In this document: positions 1 through 9,178 of the stretch, in pieces | How positions within the stretch are numbered: position 1 is the first letter of the stretch | How the letters are laid out: each line of letters begins with the position of its first letter | DNA from: Parashewanella spongiae | GTDB taxonomy: Bacteria; Pseudomonadota; Gammaproteobacteria; Enterobacterales; Shewanellaceae | Assembly (NCBI RefSeq): GCF_004358345.1 | Contig: NZ_CP037952.1 | Span: forward strand, 4,774,001-4,838,000 | DNA length: 64,000 nt | Reading direction: 5' to 3' | Made by a program: the position numbers and the translations under genes | Notes under the pieces: model-generated | What the model saw: only the letters and a program-made list of their open reading frames with translations | Told to the model about the DNA's origin: nothing | The model's database searches: none

Positions 1-2
1 AA

Positions 3-2558
3 TGGCTAAAACGCATTGGAATTATTTTCACAAGTCTACTACTGCTTGGAATAGGTTCTATTGCGGCAGCTTATTTTTACGTACTCCCTGATTTACCTGA
101 TGTTGCAACCTTAAAAACCATTCAATTGCAAACACCACTGCGCATCTACAGCCGTGATGGCAAGTTGATCTCTCAATTTGGAGAAAAACGCCGTATTCCC
201 TTAAAGTTAGAACAAATCCCTAAGCCATTATTGCAGGCATTTCTAGCTACAGAAGATGCGCGGTTTTATGAGCACGGTGGTGTTGACCCTATCGGAGTAT
301 TACGTTCCGCATTTGTATTGCTCAGTACTGGTCAAAGGAAACAGGGGGCCAGTACCATCACGATGCAAGTCGCAAGGAACTTTTTTCTTACCCGTGAAAA
401 AACCATCATTCGAAAAATAAAAGAAATTTTTATTTCTATTCATATAGAACAATTGCTCACTAAAGATGAAATCTTAGAGCTTTACGTCAACCGAATTTTT
501 CTTGGTCACCGCGCATACGGTGTCGGTGCCGCTGCTCAAGTTTATTACGGAAAAAACGTTAATGCGCTTACTCTACCTGAAATGGCTGTAATTGCTGGCA
601 TTCCAAAAGCCCCATCAACAACGAATCCGATTTCTTACCCAACCCGAGCCATCTCACGTCGAAATATTGTTTTATTTAGATTAAAAGAAGTCGGCGATAT
701 TTCCGAAGCACAGTATGTAGAAGCTATAAAAACACCCAATACGGCTTCATATCACGGTGCTGAAATCGACCTTTATGCTCCTTATATCTCTGAAATGGCA
801 AGAGACTATATGGTACAAAAGTATGGTGAAGAACAAGCGTATACGGGGGGTTACAATGTTTACACTACCATCTCATCAAAAATACAAATAGCCGCCCAAG
901 CAGCACTAAGAAATAATGTTTATGCTTACGATCAACGCCATGGCTATAGAGGCCCCTACAAAGTGTTGTGGGATTCAAGTCTGCCTGAAATGATCCAACC
1001 TGAAGTCGACATTATCCAATCGAAACTTAAAGCAACATCGAACGTACAAGATTTAATACCTGTCGCCGTGATCAGTGTTACAGAACAAAAAGTTCATGTC
1101 ATAGATAAAACAGGAAAAAGCTATTGGATTGAATGGGACGGCTTAAAGTGGGCTCGTTCATTTATATCGGATACTCGCCAAGGCTCCGCGCCAAAGAGCG
1201 CATTTGATATTGTCAAAGTGGGTGAGCAAGTTTGGATTAGAGTGGTTAATGGAGCATATCAATTGGCACAATTGCCAAGCGTGTCCAGTGCCGTCGTGAC
1301 ACTGGATCCTTACAATGGTTCGATACAAGCGCTAGTTGGTGGGTATTCCTTTAGCCAAAGCCAATATAATCGAGTTACCCAAGCGAAACGCCAATTAGGT
1401 TCAAATATTAAACCTTTTGTTTATAGCGCTACTTTAGAAAAAGGCTACACACTCGCAACCTTAATTAATAATGCACCAATTAATGAACCAGACACTCGAC
1501 AAGGCATTGCATGGCGGCCAAAGAACTCTCCTGATGTTTACGGCGGCCCAACTAGATTGAGAGAGGGATTGGCGAAATCAATAAACGTCATGGCGGTTCG
1601 AGCTATGCGCCTAGCTGGACTCACATCAACTCGTCAACAATTGCTTGATTTTGGATTCAATCCTGATGATATTCCTCGTAATGAGTCTATTGCGCTAGGT
1701 TCCCCTTCTGTTACCCCTTTGCAAGTCGTTCGTGCATTCAGTACCTTCGCGAATGGCGGCTTTTTAGTTGAACCATTCTACATTGATAAAATCACCGATC
1801 CGCACGGTGAAACCATTGAACAAGCTATACCTACAATTGCTTGTAAAAATGAAATATCGCAAGCTCAAGCTGATGATCCGTGGGCAGAAACTTTTGCGGC
1901 AATGTCTGAAGAGCATGGGATAGTTACCGAAGAAGAGCATAAAGAAAACCTTAGTTGCGAAATTGATAGCGAATTTCGCTATGCTGAACAAGTTATCTCA
2001 CCGCAAGTCTCTTTTTTAATACGCCAAGCACTCAAAAGTACTATCTGGGGCGGAGGTAATTGGAGTAAAGGCACTGGCTGGAATGGTACAGCTTGGCGAG
2101 AGCAGTCATTAAAACGCCGTGATATTGCAGGTAAAACCGGTACGACCAATGAATCCCGTGATACTTGGTTCAGTGGTTTTAATCCTGATTATGTCAGCAC
2201 AGTTTGGGTTGGATTTGACGATCATGCTCGAGAATTAGGTCGAACTGCATGGAATAATAACTTAGGAAAAGCACAAATATACGGCGCCGAGTCAGGCGCT
2301 AAAACAGCCGGACCAGCTTGGAATGAATACATGAGTAGCGTGCTTAAAGGGCTACCAGAAAAACCTGATACGCCTCCAGAAAACATCATTTCAGTACGCA
2401 TTGACTTAGAGACTGGCAAGCTGACACGAAAAACGGATTATACAACTCGCTTTGAATACTTTATTGAAGGCACTGAGCCTACCGAGTATGTAACCGATAG
2501 TACCAGCGATACTAATATTTTTATCAATAATAGCGAAGAAGATGATTTATTTCAGTAA
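3..2558 (+). CDS. mrcA: Penicillin-binding protein 1A, 5' end cut by window edge
   Basis: Bifunctional class A penicillin-binding protein that polymerises and cross-links peptidoglycan in the periplasm. The frame is open from base 3, and the first visible residues form the N-terminal membrane anchor (WLKRIGIIF then a hydrophobic stretch to about base 95), so the start codon lies just before the window. The transglycosylase domain follows with EDARFYEHGG (bases 252-281) and GGASTITMQVARN. The transpeptidase domain has the serine motif SNIK (about 1402), the SIN motif (about 1578) and KTGT (about 2132). An OB-like insert separates the two domains, as is usual in PBP1a. Length and motif order fit gammaproteobacterial MrcA. 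It ends in an acidic tail. Two inverted repeats follow the stop codon. Confidence 0.95.
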   Translation, partial: WLKRIGIIFTSLLLLGIGSIAAAYFYVLPDLPDVATLKTIQLQTPLRIYSRDGKLISQFGEKRRIPLKLEQIPKPLLQAFLATEDARFYEHGGVDPIGVLRSAFVLLSTGQRKQGASTITMQVARNFFLTREKTIIRKIKEIFISIHIEQLLTKDEILELYVNRIFLGHRAYGVGAAAQVYYGKNVNALTLPEMAVIAGIPKAPSTTNPISYPTRAISRRNIVLFRLKEVGDISEAQYVEAIKTPNTASYHGAEIDLYAPYISEMARDYMVQKYGEEQAYTGGYNVYTTISSKIQIAAQAALRNNVYAYDQRHGYRGPYKVLWDSSLPEMIQPEVDIIQSKLKATSNVQDLIPVAVISVTEQKVHVIDKTGKSYWIEWDGLKWARSFISDTRQGSAPKSAFDIVKVGEQVWIRVVNGAYQLAQLPSVSSAVVTLDPYNGSIQALVGGYSFSQSQYNRVTQAKRQLGSNIKPFVYSATLEKGYTLATLINNAPINEPDTRQGIAWRPKNSPDVYGGPTRLREGLAKSINVMAVRAMRLAGLTSTRQQLLDFGFNPDDIPRNESIALGSPSVTPLQVVRAFSTFANGGFLVEPFYIDKITDPHGETIEQAIPTIACKNEISQAQADDPWAETFAAMSEEHGIVTEEEHKENLSCEIDSEFRYAEQVISPQVSFLIRQALKSTIWGGGNWSKGTGWNGTAWREQSLKRRDIAGKTGTTNESRDTWFSGFNPDYVSTVWVGFDDHARELGRTAWNNNLGKAQIYGAESGAKTAGPAWNEYMSSVLKGLPEKPDTPPENIISVRIDLETGKLTRKTDYTTRFEYFIEGTEPTEYVTDSTSDTNIFINNSEEDDLFQ

Positions 2559-2561
2559 GTA

Positions 2562-2584
2562 ATACCAATTACTGTAATTGGTAT
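2562..2584. repeat. Palindrome made of ATACCAATTAC end repeats
   Basis: A near-perfect palindrome beginning ATACCAATTAC and ending GTAATTGGTAT, four bases after the mrcA stop. The same terminal sequence bounds the 364-bp element at 37729-38092 and the truncated copy near 7612. This looks like the two ends of that element joined with the interior deleted, but it could simply be an mrcA terminator stem. Confidence 0.55.
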
Positions 2585-2602
2585 AAAACTGTATTTATTC
2601 AA

Positions 2603-2633
2603 ACATAGCACTGTCAAATTGACGGTGCTATGT
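2603..2633. terminator. Hairpin downstream of mrcA
   Basis: Inverted repeat ACATAGCAC / GTGCTATGT with a 13-base loop between mrcA and the antiporter gene. It has no long T run, so it is a possible terminator or mRNA 3'-end stabiliser only. Confidence 0.4.
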
Positions 2634-2728
2634 TGTAAAGAGTTGACATAAACTGTCCATTACCATAAAAAACCTTTATCCTTAACGCACCCTCATCTGT
2701 TTCACTTAATTATCAAGACTAACTATCC

Positions 2729-3661
2729 ATGCTAATTTTTCTATCCATTATCGGTGGCTTTTTAATATTAACTTTTGGTGCTGAAGCACTTGTTCGTGGC
2801 GCCAGCACTATTGCTTTGCGACTGGGCATTGCACCGCTCGTTATCGGATTAACCATTGTTGCATTTGGTACCAGCGCTCCAGAGTTAGCGGTCAGCTTGG
2901 AATCGGCACTTAACGAAAAAAGCGGTATTGCTTTAGGTAATGTCATCGGATCTAATATCGCCAATATTGGACTGATCCTTGCGATCACCGCTTTGATCAA
3001 ACCCATAAAAATACAATCTCAGGTTGTTAAAAGAGACATCCCGCTCATGATCGGCGTGACATTATTGTTTTGGGGGTTATTGTTAGACGGCGAACTCGAT
3101 ATTATTGACGGAAGTATTTTATTTGCATTATTAGTTGGCTATTTAAGCTACAGCTACTACGACTCTAAAAAGACAGGTGATATAGAAGAGGTGCCTGAAG
3201 GCAAAGAGCATCCAATCATATCGTTTTTATTGATCATTTTTGGTATTGCCATGTTGATTGGTGGCGGAATAATTTTCGTCGACGGCGCTGTCGATTTAGC
3301 GAAGTATTTTGGTATTAGTGAAGTCATTATTGGACTCACAGTCGTTGCCATTGGCACGAGTATGCCAGAACTTGCCACAGCGGTTGTCGCCGCTCGCCGT
3401 GGACAAAGTGACTTAGCGATTGGGAATGTAATTGGCTCAAATCTATTCAATATTCTTGCTGTGCTTGGTATTACCGCGATTATTCACCCTATATCAGGTG
3501 ACGGCTTAGAATTAATCGACTTTGCCGTAATGCTTTTACTCGCAGTTATCATGTTGCCTTTTGCATACACGGGCATGCGCATAAGCCGCCAAGAAGGTAC
3601 CTTACTTTTACTTATCTACCTTGCCTATAACGTTTATTTGGTCAGCGAAGCTATCGTATAA
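2729..3661 (+). CDS. yrbG: Calcium/sodium antiporter, YrbG family
   Basis: Inner-membrane cation exchanger of the CaCA superfamily, 310 residues and almost entirely hydrophobic, with about ten predicted membrane segments. The two inverted alpha-repeats that form the ion site are visible: GTSAPELAVSLES with GNVIGSNIANIG in the first half, and GTSMPELATAVVA with GNVIGSNLFNIL in the second. The acidic loop between the halves (DIEEVPEGKEH, about residues 152-162) is the usual short cytoplasmic linker. The E. coli homologue is not essential and its physiological ion is unsettled. It stands alone, between the mrcA hairpins and an inverted repeat that precedes the tRNA genes. Confidence 0.92.
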   Translation: MLIFLSIIGGFLILTFGAEALVRGASTIALRLGIAPLVIGLTIVAFGTSAPELAVSLESALNEKSGIALGNVIGSNIANIGLILAITALIKPIKIQSQVVKRDIPLMIGVTLLFWGLLLDGELDIIDGSILFALLVGYLSYSYYDSKKTGDIEEVPEGKEHPIISFLLIIFGIAMLIGGGIIFVDGAVDLAKYFGISEVIIGLTVVAIGTSMPELATAVVAARRGQSDLAIGNVIGSNLFNILAVLGITAIIHPISGDGLELIDFAVMLLLAVIMLPFAYTGMRISRQEGTLLLLIYLAYNVYLVSEAIV

Positions 3662-3682
3662 GTTTTTATCTAAAGCTTCTGT

Positions 3683-3721
3683 GAGCTCGATTATTAACAA
3701 TTACAGTAACTAATCGAGCTC
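3683..3721. terminator. Inverted repeat after the antiporter gene
   Basis: Arms GAGCTCGATTA (3683-3693) and TAATCGAGCTC (3711-3721) are perfect, with a 17-base loop. It lies 22 bases after the antiporter stop and before the convergent tRNA genes, so it probably ends transcripts from one or both sides. There is no U tract. Confidence 0.5.
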
Positions 3722-3811
3722 TATATCTAAACGCATCCATAAAGAATCTAATAATGATTGCAAAAAATAATGTTGAGTTGAGGAATTGTTTTTAACAAAG
3801 AGAAAGGAAAT

Positions 3812-3887
3812 TGGAGCGACATATCAGGTTCGAACTGATGACCTATACCTTGGCAAGGTATCGCTCTACCAACTGAGCTAATGTCGC
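3812..3887 (-). tRNA. glyV: tRNA-Gly (GCC), promoter-distal copy
   Basis: On the minus strand the 76-base sequence folds as a tRNA. Acceptor arms are GCGACAT and ATGTCGC, followed by discriminator T and an encoded CCA. The D arm contains AGCTCAGTTGGTAGAGC, the anticodon stem ATACC/GGTAT has loop TTGCCAA, and the T loop is TTCGAAC. The anticodon is GCC, reading glycine GGC/GGU. It is identical to the next two genes. The symbol follows E. coli usage for clustered tRNA-Gly(GCC). Confidence 0.97.
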
Positions 3888-3917
3888 ATTTGGTGTGAAT
3901 ATTTTACAACGTAAAGT

Positions 3918-3993
3918 TGGAGCGACATATCAGGTTCGAACTGATGACCTATACCTTGGCAAGGTATCGCTCTACCAACTGAGCTAATGTCGC
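3918..3993 (-). tRNA. glyX: tRNA-Gly (GCC), middle copy
   Basis: Identical in all 76 bases to its neighbours. Spacers of 30 and 28 bases separate the three copies, which fits one transcript cut into three tRNAs. Confidence 0.97.
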
Positions 3994-4021
3994 ATCATAA
4001 CACTTTACTATTCAAAATTAT

Positions 4022-4097
4022 TGGAGCGACATATCAGGTTCGAACTGATGACCTATACCTTGGCAAGGTATCGCTCTACCAACTGAGCTAATGTCGC
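4022..4097 (-). tRNA. glyY: tRNA-Gly (GCC), promoter-proximal copy
   Basis: Third identical copy and the first to be transcribed, 45 bases downstream of the predicted minus-10 box. The encoded CCA is present, as usual in gammaproteobacteria. Confidence 0.97.
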
Positions 4098-4142
4098 AAT
4101 TTTGAATCATCTTTAACGAATACCGCTGAAAGATGAGGCCGC

Positions 4143-4170
4143 ATTATAGGGGTATTTTACACTTGTGCAA
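4143..4170 (-). promoter_or_regulatory. Sigma-70 promoter of the tRNA-Gly cluster
   Basis: On the minus strand, TTGCAC (4170-4165), a 16-base spacer and a perfect TATAAT (4148-4143) are followed by the GC-rich discriminator GCGGCC. A GC-rich discriminator is the known signature of stable-RNA promoters under stringent (ppGpp) control. It sits directly upstream of the three tRNA genes. Confidence 0.85.
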
Positions 4171-4199
4171 GCCTTTCTTGGCAATATTCGTCTGATTGA

Positions 4200-4745
4200 T
4201 TAAATTTTAAATACTTTGCTGCGATAATAAACCAATTCAGCGATTGACTCTTGAATGTCTTGCAACGCTTGATGAGTATTCTGCTTTTTGAACCCTTTTT
4301 GAACTTCTGGACTCCAGCGATTCACCAATTCTTTAATCGTACTAACATCAATATTTCGATAATGAAAATAATCTTCAAGCTCTGACATGTACTTATTCAA
4401 AAAACGCCTGTCCTGACCAATGCTATTGCCACACAAAGGAGACTTTCCAGCTGGTACATATTGTTTTAAGAAATCTAACGTCTGAGCAACAGCGTCGGCT
4501 TCTGAACACTGACTGATCCTTACTCTATCAATCAAGCCTGACTCACCGTGATGTTTTTGATTCCAATCATCCATTGCTGCCAGAACGTCATCAGATTGAT
4601 GTATGGCAATAACAGGTCCTTCGCCGATAATGTTGAGTTCTTTATCGGTGACTAAGGTCGCAATTTCGATAACGCGATCCGTTGCTGGCTCTAAGCCTGT
4701 CATTTCTAAGTCAATCCAGACTAAATTGCTGTCGTTTACTGGCAT
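4200..4745 (-). CDS. orn: Oligoribonuclease (DEDDh 3'-5' exonuclease)
   Basis: Orn degrades 2-5 nucleotide RNAs, including pGpG from c-di-GMP turnover. The exonuclease residues are present: the DxE motif in VWIDLEMTG, the conserved acidic residue in [11 protein letters not shown], and the H-x4-D pair in NTHQALQDI. The frame is open further upstream, but the start chosen at 4745 ([14 protein letters not shown]) gives 181 residues, the normal family length, and has GGAGCAG as ribosome site. It is divergent from rsgA with 86 bases between, an arrangement common in gammaproteobacteria. Confidence 0.95.
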   Translation of the reverse strand: MPVNDSNLVWIDLEMTGLEPATDRVIEIATLVTDKELNIIGEGPVIAIHQSDDVLAAMDDWNQKHHGESGLIDRVRISQCSEADAVAQTLDFLKQYVPAGKSPLCGNSIGQDRRFLNKYMSELEDYFHYRNIDVSTIKELVNRWSPEVQKGFKKQNTHQALQDIQESIAELVYYRSKVFKI

Positions 4746-4831
4746 ATCACTGCTCCAAATAAGGAAATCGGTCTCAAGAGGGTGTATCATACCCACTTTT
4801 CAGATAACGCAACATCACCTTAGGAATCTTT

Positions 4832-5887
4832 GTGAGCAAAAAGAAGCCCCTAAGCAAAGGCCAACTCAGGCGGATGCGGGACAACCAACAAAAACGACTA
4901 CAACGAAGTAGTGAAAAACAGGCTGAAAATTCACAAGACGGCTCTTTAGGTCCAGAGCAAGCTGGGCGTGTCATTTCAAGGTACGGGCAACATGCTGATA
5001 TTGAAACATCAGACGGTACAGTTAGACGCTGCAACATTCGCCGCAATATCGATAGTCTCGTTACAGGTGATGAAGTCATAGTGCGTATGCCAGTGGAGCA
5101 CCAAACTCAAGCCATTGGTGTAATCGAAGCCGTTCATCCAAGACGATCATCTTTAACCCGCCCAGATCTATACGATGGTGTAAAAACCATTGCGTCCAAC
5201 ATCGACCAAATTTTGATTGTGAGTTCAGTGGTTCCCGTTTTCAGTAGTCAAATCATCGATCGCTATATCGTTGCCGCCGAAGATACCGGAATTCAACCTG
5301 TAATCGTGCTCAACAAAATCGATCTTATGGATAAAGAGTTAAAAGAGCTGATCGACGAAACCTTGCAAGTCTATAAAAAACTGGGGTATCAAGTATTTCA
5401 GCTCAGTAGCCATACAGGTGAAGGTGTTAGCAAATTAAAACAACTATTGGCTGATAAGGTCAGTGTTTTTGTTGGACAATCAGGTGTGGGCAAGTCATCG
5501 CTTATCAACGCTCTCATGCCAGATGCTGAACTCGTAATAGGAGATGTATCGCAAAACTCTGGCCTTGGTCAACACACCACAACAACCGCTAAATTATTAC
5601 ATTTAAAAGATAGTGGCGACTTGATTGATTCCCCCGGTGTACGTGAGTTTGCTCTTTGGCACCTTCCAGCAGAACGAGTGGCGTGGGGCTTTACCGAATT
5701 TCGTGATATTCTCGGAACCTGTAAATTCCGTGATTGTAAACACCAAAATGATCCTGGGTGTGCCATTCAAGAAGCCTTTAAAGCGGGTTATATCGATGAA
5801 GAACGATTAGAAAATTATCATCGCATTATTGCCAGTCTTGATGAGCAAAGACATTCTCGGCAGTTTAGAGCCGGATCTGAAGACTAA
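4832..5887 (+). CDS. rsgA: Small ribosomal subunit biogenesis GTPase RsgA
   Basis: Late 30S maturation factor that checks the decoding centre and releases RbfA. It is a circularly permuted GTPase: the G4 motif (VLNKIDL, about residues 160-166) comes before the P-loop (GQSGVGKSSLINAL, about 213-226) and G3 (DSPGVREFAL). The C-terminal zinc site has the cysteine and histidine ligands in CKFRDCKH followed by PGC. The N-terminal OB domain follows a basic tail rich in K and R. It starts with GTG at 4832. psd follows 22 bases after the stop, suggesting one operon. Confidence 0.95.
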   Translation: MSKKKPLSKGQLRRMRDNQQKRLQRSSEKQAENSQDGSLGPEQAGRVISRYGQHADIETSDGTVRRCNIRRNIDSLVTGDEVIVRMPVEHQTQAIGVIEAVHPRRSSLTRPDLYDGVKTIASNIDQILIVSSVVPVFSSQIIDRYIVAAEDTGIQPVIVLNKIDLMDKELKELIDETLQVYKKLGYQVFQLSSHTGEGVSKLKQLLADKVSVFVGQSGVGKSSLINALMPDAELVIGDVSQNSGLGQHTTTTAKLLHLKDSGDLIDSPGVREFALWHLPAERVAWGFTEFRDILGTCKFRDCKHQNDPGCAIQEAFKAGYIDEERLENYHRIIASLDEQRHSRQFRAGSED

Positions 5888-5909
5888 TAAATAAAGGAAT
5901 ACCTAGACC

Positions 5910-6773
5910 GTGGACAAAGTAAAGATAGCACTGCAGTACATCATGCCAAAGCATCTCATATCGCGTTTAGTTGGAAAATTAGCGGCGGCAAAAGCCGGAA
6001 AAATAACAACGTCTGGCATTAAGTGGTTTATCAAACAATACAAAATTGATATGGATGAAGCAGCCCAACCAGATCCTGAATCATACAAAAGCTTTAATGA
6101 TTTTTTTACCCGTGCGTTAAAGCCGGGGATCCGCCCTTTATGCACCGACGCCGACAAGCTCGCACATCCTGTTGATGGTGCCGTCAGCCAACTGGGTCCA
6201 ATTAAAGACGGCGAAATATTCCAAGCCAAAGGTCATTCATACTCAACCTTAGCTTTATTAGGTAATCAGCCACAAGATGCTGAACGTTTTGCTGGCGGAG
6301 ATTTTGCCACTATCTATTTGGCACCAAAAGACTACCACAGACTACACATGCCAATAAAAGGCACTCTATCGAAAATGACTTATGTGCCTGGCGATCTGTT
6401 TTCAGTCAACCCACTTACCGCAGAAAATGTGCCCGGACTATTTGCTCGTAACGAACGGGTTGTTGCAATATTTGAGACAGAAATAGGCCCTATGGCTATG
6501 GTACTTGTAGGCGCGACTATTGTCGCTAGTATTGAAACCGTGTGGGCTGGCACAGTAACACCTCCTGCTGGCAAGCAAGTATTCACTTGGGATTACCCAA
6601 CACAAGGCTCAGATGCGATCACCTTAGACAAAGGCGATGAGATGGGACGATTTAAGCTTGGAAGCACGATTGTTATGTGTTTTGCAAAAGACGCCATTGA
6701 TGTCTTTGCTCAAGGCGTTGAACCTAAAGCAGCTACGCGTATGGGCGCTGAGTTTGCCCACATCAAGCGATAA
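5910..6773 (+). CDS. psd: Phosphatidylserine decarboxylase proenzyme
   Basis: Membrane-associated enzyme that makes phosphatidylethanolamine from phosphatidylserine. The C-terminal LGST motif (in FKLGSTIVM, about residues 248-256) is the self-cleavage site whose serine becomes the pyruvoyl cofactor. The conserved segments [13 protein letters not shown] and [10 protein letters not shown], the latter carrying the catalytic-triad histidine region, are also present. Its 287 residues are normal. The start is GTG at 5910. It probably shares a transcript with rsgA and is closed by the hairpin at 6784-6807. Confidence 0.95.
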   Translation: MDKVKIALQYIMPKHLISRLVGKLAAAKAGKITTSGIKWFIKQYKIDMDEAAQPDPESYKSFNDFFTRALKPGIRPLCTDADKLAHPVDGAVSQLGPIKDGEIFQAKGHSYSTLALLGNQPQDAERFAGGDFATIYLAPKDYHRLHMPIKGTLSKMTYVPGDLFSVNPLTAENVPGLFARNERVVAIFETEIGPMAMVLVGATIVASIETVWAGTVTPPAGKQVFTWDYPTQGSDAITLDKGDEMGRFKLGSTIVMCFAKDAIDVFAQGVEPKAATRMGAEFAHIKR

Positions 6774-6783
6774 GCTTTATCAT

Positions 6784-6807
6784 ATGCCCTAATATCAGTT
6801 AGGGCAT
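6784..6807. terminator. Convergent terminator hairpin after psd
   Basis: Arms ATGCCCTAA and TTAGGGCAT with a six-base loop, placed between the convergent psd and the orphan minus-strand gene and touching the stop codon of the latter. It has no strong U tract on either strand. Confidence 0.55.
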
Positions 6808-7487
6808 CAGCTCGATTCATTCTTCTTAAACTGCTTATCATGAAAAGGGCAACAGTGTTTAACACTCTGCTGTGCACGTAACCGAGAAGTTGCATTGTCC
6901 CTGTAATGAGTAACCTTTTTTGGAGGTTTTGACCTGTTTGGTGCTGGTTTGGATGTGGCTTTTTTAGGATCTTCATGAATTTTAGTCGCTTCAGTTTGGG
7001 TAGCTTTGTCATGAACTTCTGGCTTTTTTTCGCAAGCTAGTGTCGAGACAGTTTTCAGCCAACTATCACTATCATTTAAAGGGCATTTAACTTCAAGAAA
7101 CTCTTTGTGTATTTTCCTTTCGCTGGTTACAAATTTGGTTAAACACCGATCTGAAGTGGAAAGCTTTACAAGATGGACACAAACCGCATTGACATCATTA
7201 CCTAATTCACTCGGCAAGCACACCAATCGAACAAGTGAATCTTGGAGAATCTGATTAAGTTGCCCGATCAAGGTGAGAGTTACAGAAGGTGTTTGAGTAG
7301 TGATAACCTCACTATAGATCTTTGCAAATTGTTCAAGCTTATCAACTGGACATTCGCTAGATAACTTTTCCCACTGGGGCAGCTCTTTAGGTGACAAAGG
7401 CTCAGTATCAGTATCAGCCAACCTATAGTGATAACTACCTGACGGTACTTGTGAATGAGATAAACTATATGAAGTTGACATTGCCAT
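6807..7487 (-). CDS. Orphan protein of unknown function (226 aa)
   Basis: I do not recognise a family. There is no Sec signal peptide and no membrane segment. The first 40 residues are rich in Ser, Thr and Pro, a helical-looking middle (about 45-165) contains several cysteines, and a basic Lys/Pro-rich linker (about 170-200) leads to a Cys/His-rich end (HCCPFHDKQ). It stands alone at the left border of the mobile-element island. This layout is compatible with a secreted type III substrate, but nothing in the sequence proves it. An ordinary ATG start at 7487 is used. Ribosome-site evidence is weak. Confidence 0.55.
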   Translation of the reverse strand: MAMSTSYSLSHSQVPSGSYHYRLADTDTEPLSPKELPQWEKLSSECPVDKLEQFAKIYSEVITTQTPSVTLTLIGQLNQILQDSLVRLVCLPSELGNDVNAVCVHLVKLSTSDRCLTKFVTSERKIHKEFLEVKCPLNDSDSWLKTVSTLACEKKPEVHDKATQTEATKIHEDPKKATSKPAPNRSKPPKKVTHYRDNATSRLRAQQSVKHCCPFHDKQFKKNESS

Positions 7488-7611
7488 TTAGTTTTTACAA
7501 CAGCCCATAATCATTTCTGCTCTTAACTCTTAAATTTGAACTTGCATTAATAATCATACACCTATGCTGGACAAAGCCTGAACCAATATGAAAAATACTA
7601 ATTCGCATATA

Positions 7612-7666
7612 TTATACCTATTACAGCAAATAGCTTCCCACTCAGTAAGAGCTAAAGGGTTTCACT
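7612..7666. repeat. Truncated end of the ATACCAATTACAG element
   Basis: This segment matches the reverse complement of the right end of the element at 37729-38092, including the shared AAGAGCTAAAGGGTTTCA. It breaks off where the reverse-transcriptase fragment begins. It is a leftover end of a repeat cut by later insertions. Confidence 0.6.
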
Positions 7667-7725
7667 ATGGCTCTGAATTTATTTTTCAGCTTTGTTTGGC
7701 TCTTCTTAGACGCTTGTATCTTAAT
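7667..7725 (-). pseudogene. Fragment of a second group II intron reverse transcriptase
   Basis: About 57 bases closely match 8333-8393, which lies inside the reverse transcriptase gene of the neighbouring intron and encodes IQASKKSQTKLKNK. The few differences show it is a separate, related copy and not a recent duplication. The MITE at 7726 is inserted at its edge. Only this scrap remains. Confidence 0.7.
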
Positions 7726-7957
7726 CCTAAATAAATCGGTTGGGAGCGTTCATATACGCAGAAAAAATTACTGATAGCAAGGCATGAATAGCAGCAAGTA
7801 GTGGTTCTATTTGCAAAATTTATAACGCAGCTAGCTGTGGTTTTGGCAAGTATATGAATGTTCAGCACTCAACTGATGGGTGAACTAGGGTTGTTTAGTT
7901 TTGTATTTAACTTCAATAAATTAAAGCTAAATTGTGCGTTCAACCGATTTATTTAGG
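7726..7957. mobile_element. MITE-like element, type 1, copy 1 (232 bp)
   Basis: Perfect 17-bp terminal inverted repeats, CCTAAATAAATCGGTTG at 7726-7742 and its complement at 7941-7957. A five-base target duplication TTAAT sits on both sides (7721-7725 and 7958-7962). There is no coding capacity. A second copy lies in the opposite orientation at 44594-44856. The ends resemble those of the type 2 elements at 12574 and 28994, so all four are probably moved by one transposase that is not in this window. Confidence 0.85.
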
Positions 7958-8011
7958 TTAATGTAGAGTAGGCTACTGGCTTCGCTATCGCTTATCCAGC
8001 AGCCCCTCTTC

Positions 8012-8045
8012 GATTCCGTGCATGAGGTTTTCCCTCACACGGCTC
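8012..8045 (-). ncRNA. Group II intron domain V
   Basis: A 34-base hairpin on the minus strand beginning GAGCCGTGTGAGG and ending CACGGAATC, with a GAAAA-type loop, 37 bases after the reverse transcriptase stop. This is the catalytic core hairpin of group II introns. A domain VI-like stem (GGCTGCTGG / CCAGTAGCC) follows at about 8002-7971. Confidence 0.8.
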
Positions 8046-9178
8046 TGTTGTTACACTTCTCTCAGCCCCTTCACTTTGCTTATCATCTTGTCGTGGGTAA
8101 ATACTCAAGACCAGCTTGGCGTAATTTTTCGTAAGCACCTCGTGATAGATACTTGCTTCGACGTTGACTTAAGCGACGATGCCAGCGATAGAACCGGTTT
8201 ACTACAAATCCATTTATTCTGAAAAATACACCTCTGGGATAACCTATCTCACCAAAATAGTGTTTCCATCCCCTCAGAACTTGATTAACCTTATTTATCA
8301 GTACGCCAAGTGTATTTGAGGTTCGGTGTTTCACTATGTCTCTGATTTTATTTTTCAGCTTTGTTTGGCTCTTCTTAGACGCCTGTATCTTGATGTAACT
8401 GGTGCCTTTGATGAGGCCTGTGATCCGTTGAAAGTTAAAACCGAGGAAATCAAACTCATTCATCAGCTTTCCCATATCCACACAGTGGGTTTTACTTTGA
8501 TTTAGCTTCAGACCTTCATCACTTAATTGCTGTGTTATCCAGTCCAGTTGCTCTTGTGTGTAGGTTTGCTTATGGAGTACAACAAAATCATCTGCATAGG
8601 TAACGATTTTACACGGTGTTTTTTCGTGTATTTTCAAACAGAAATCGTTGAGATAGATGTTAGCCAGTAGTGGAGAGATAACTCCGCCTTGCGGAGTGCC
8701 ACATCGGCTTGCTTCTATTCGCCATTTTCTGTTGACCGTCTCTACGCTGATGGGCGCTTTGATAAAGCTTTTCAGCAAACTCAGAAAGCTGCTGTCGCTT
8801 ATTCGCCTTTCTATTTTTGCCATCAACTTAGCGTGCGGGATGGTATCGAAATAGGCACTCAAGTCAGCATCGAGTACGTGCTGGTAGCCTTGTTTTAGGC
8901 TCATTTCAATGACTTTAACCGCTTGCTGGGCGCTTCGACATGGACGATAACCATAACTGTGTTCATGTAAATGAGGTTCGTAGACGGGTTGCATCACTAT
9001 TGTCATCGCCATTTGCACAATTCTGTCACTGATTATCGGGATCCCAAGTTTCCGCGTTTTGCCGTTGTCTTTGAGTATTTCTACTCGTTTGACTGGGCTA
9101 GTAGTCCATTCAAGAACAAATAATGACCGAATGGTTATATCCTAACAACTCCTGAACACAAGAAACACTGGAGTTGTT

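Noticed and set aside
2719-3450. Minus-strand frames inside the antiporter gene
   Set aside because: Antisense to the conserved alpha-repeats of YrbG; no support as genes.
8022-8898. Several short plus-strand frames
   Set aside because: They are antisense to the group II reverse transcriptase and domain V.
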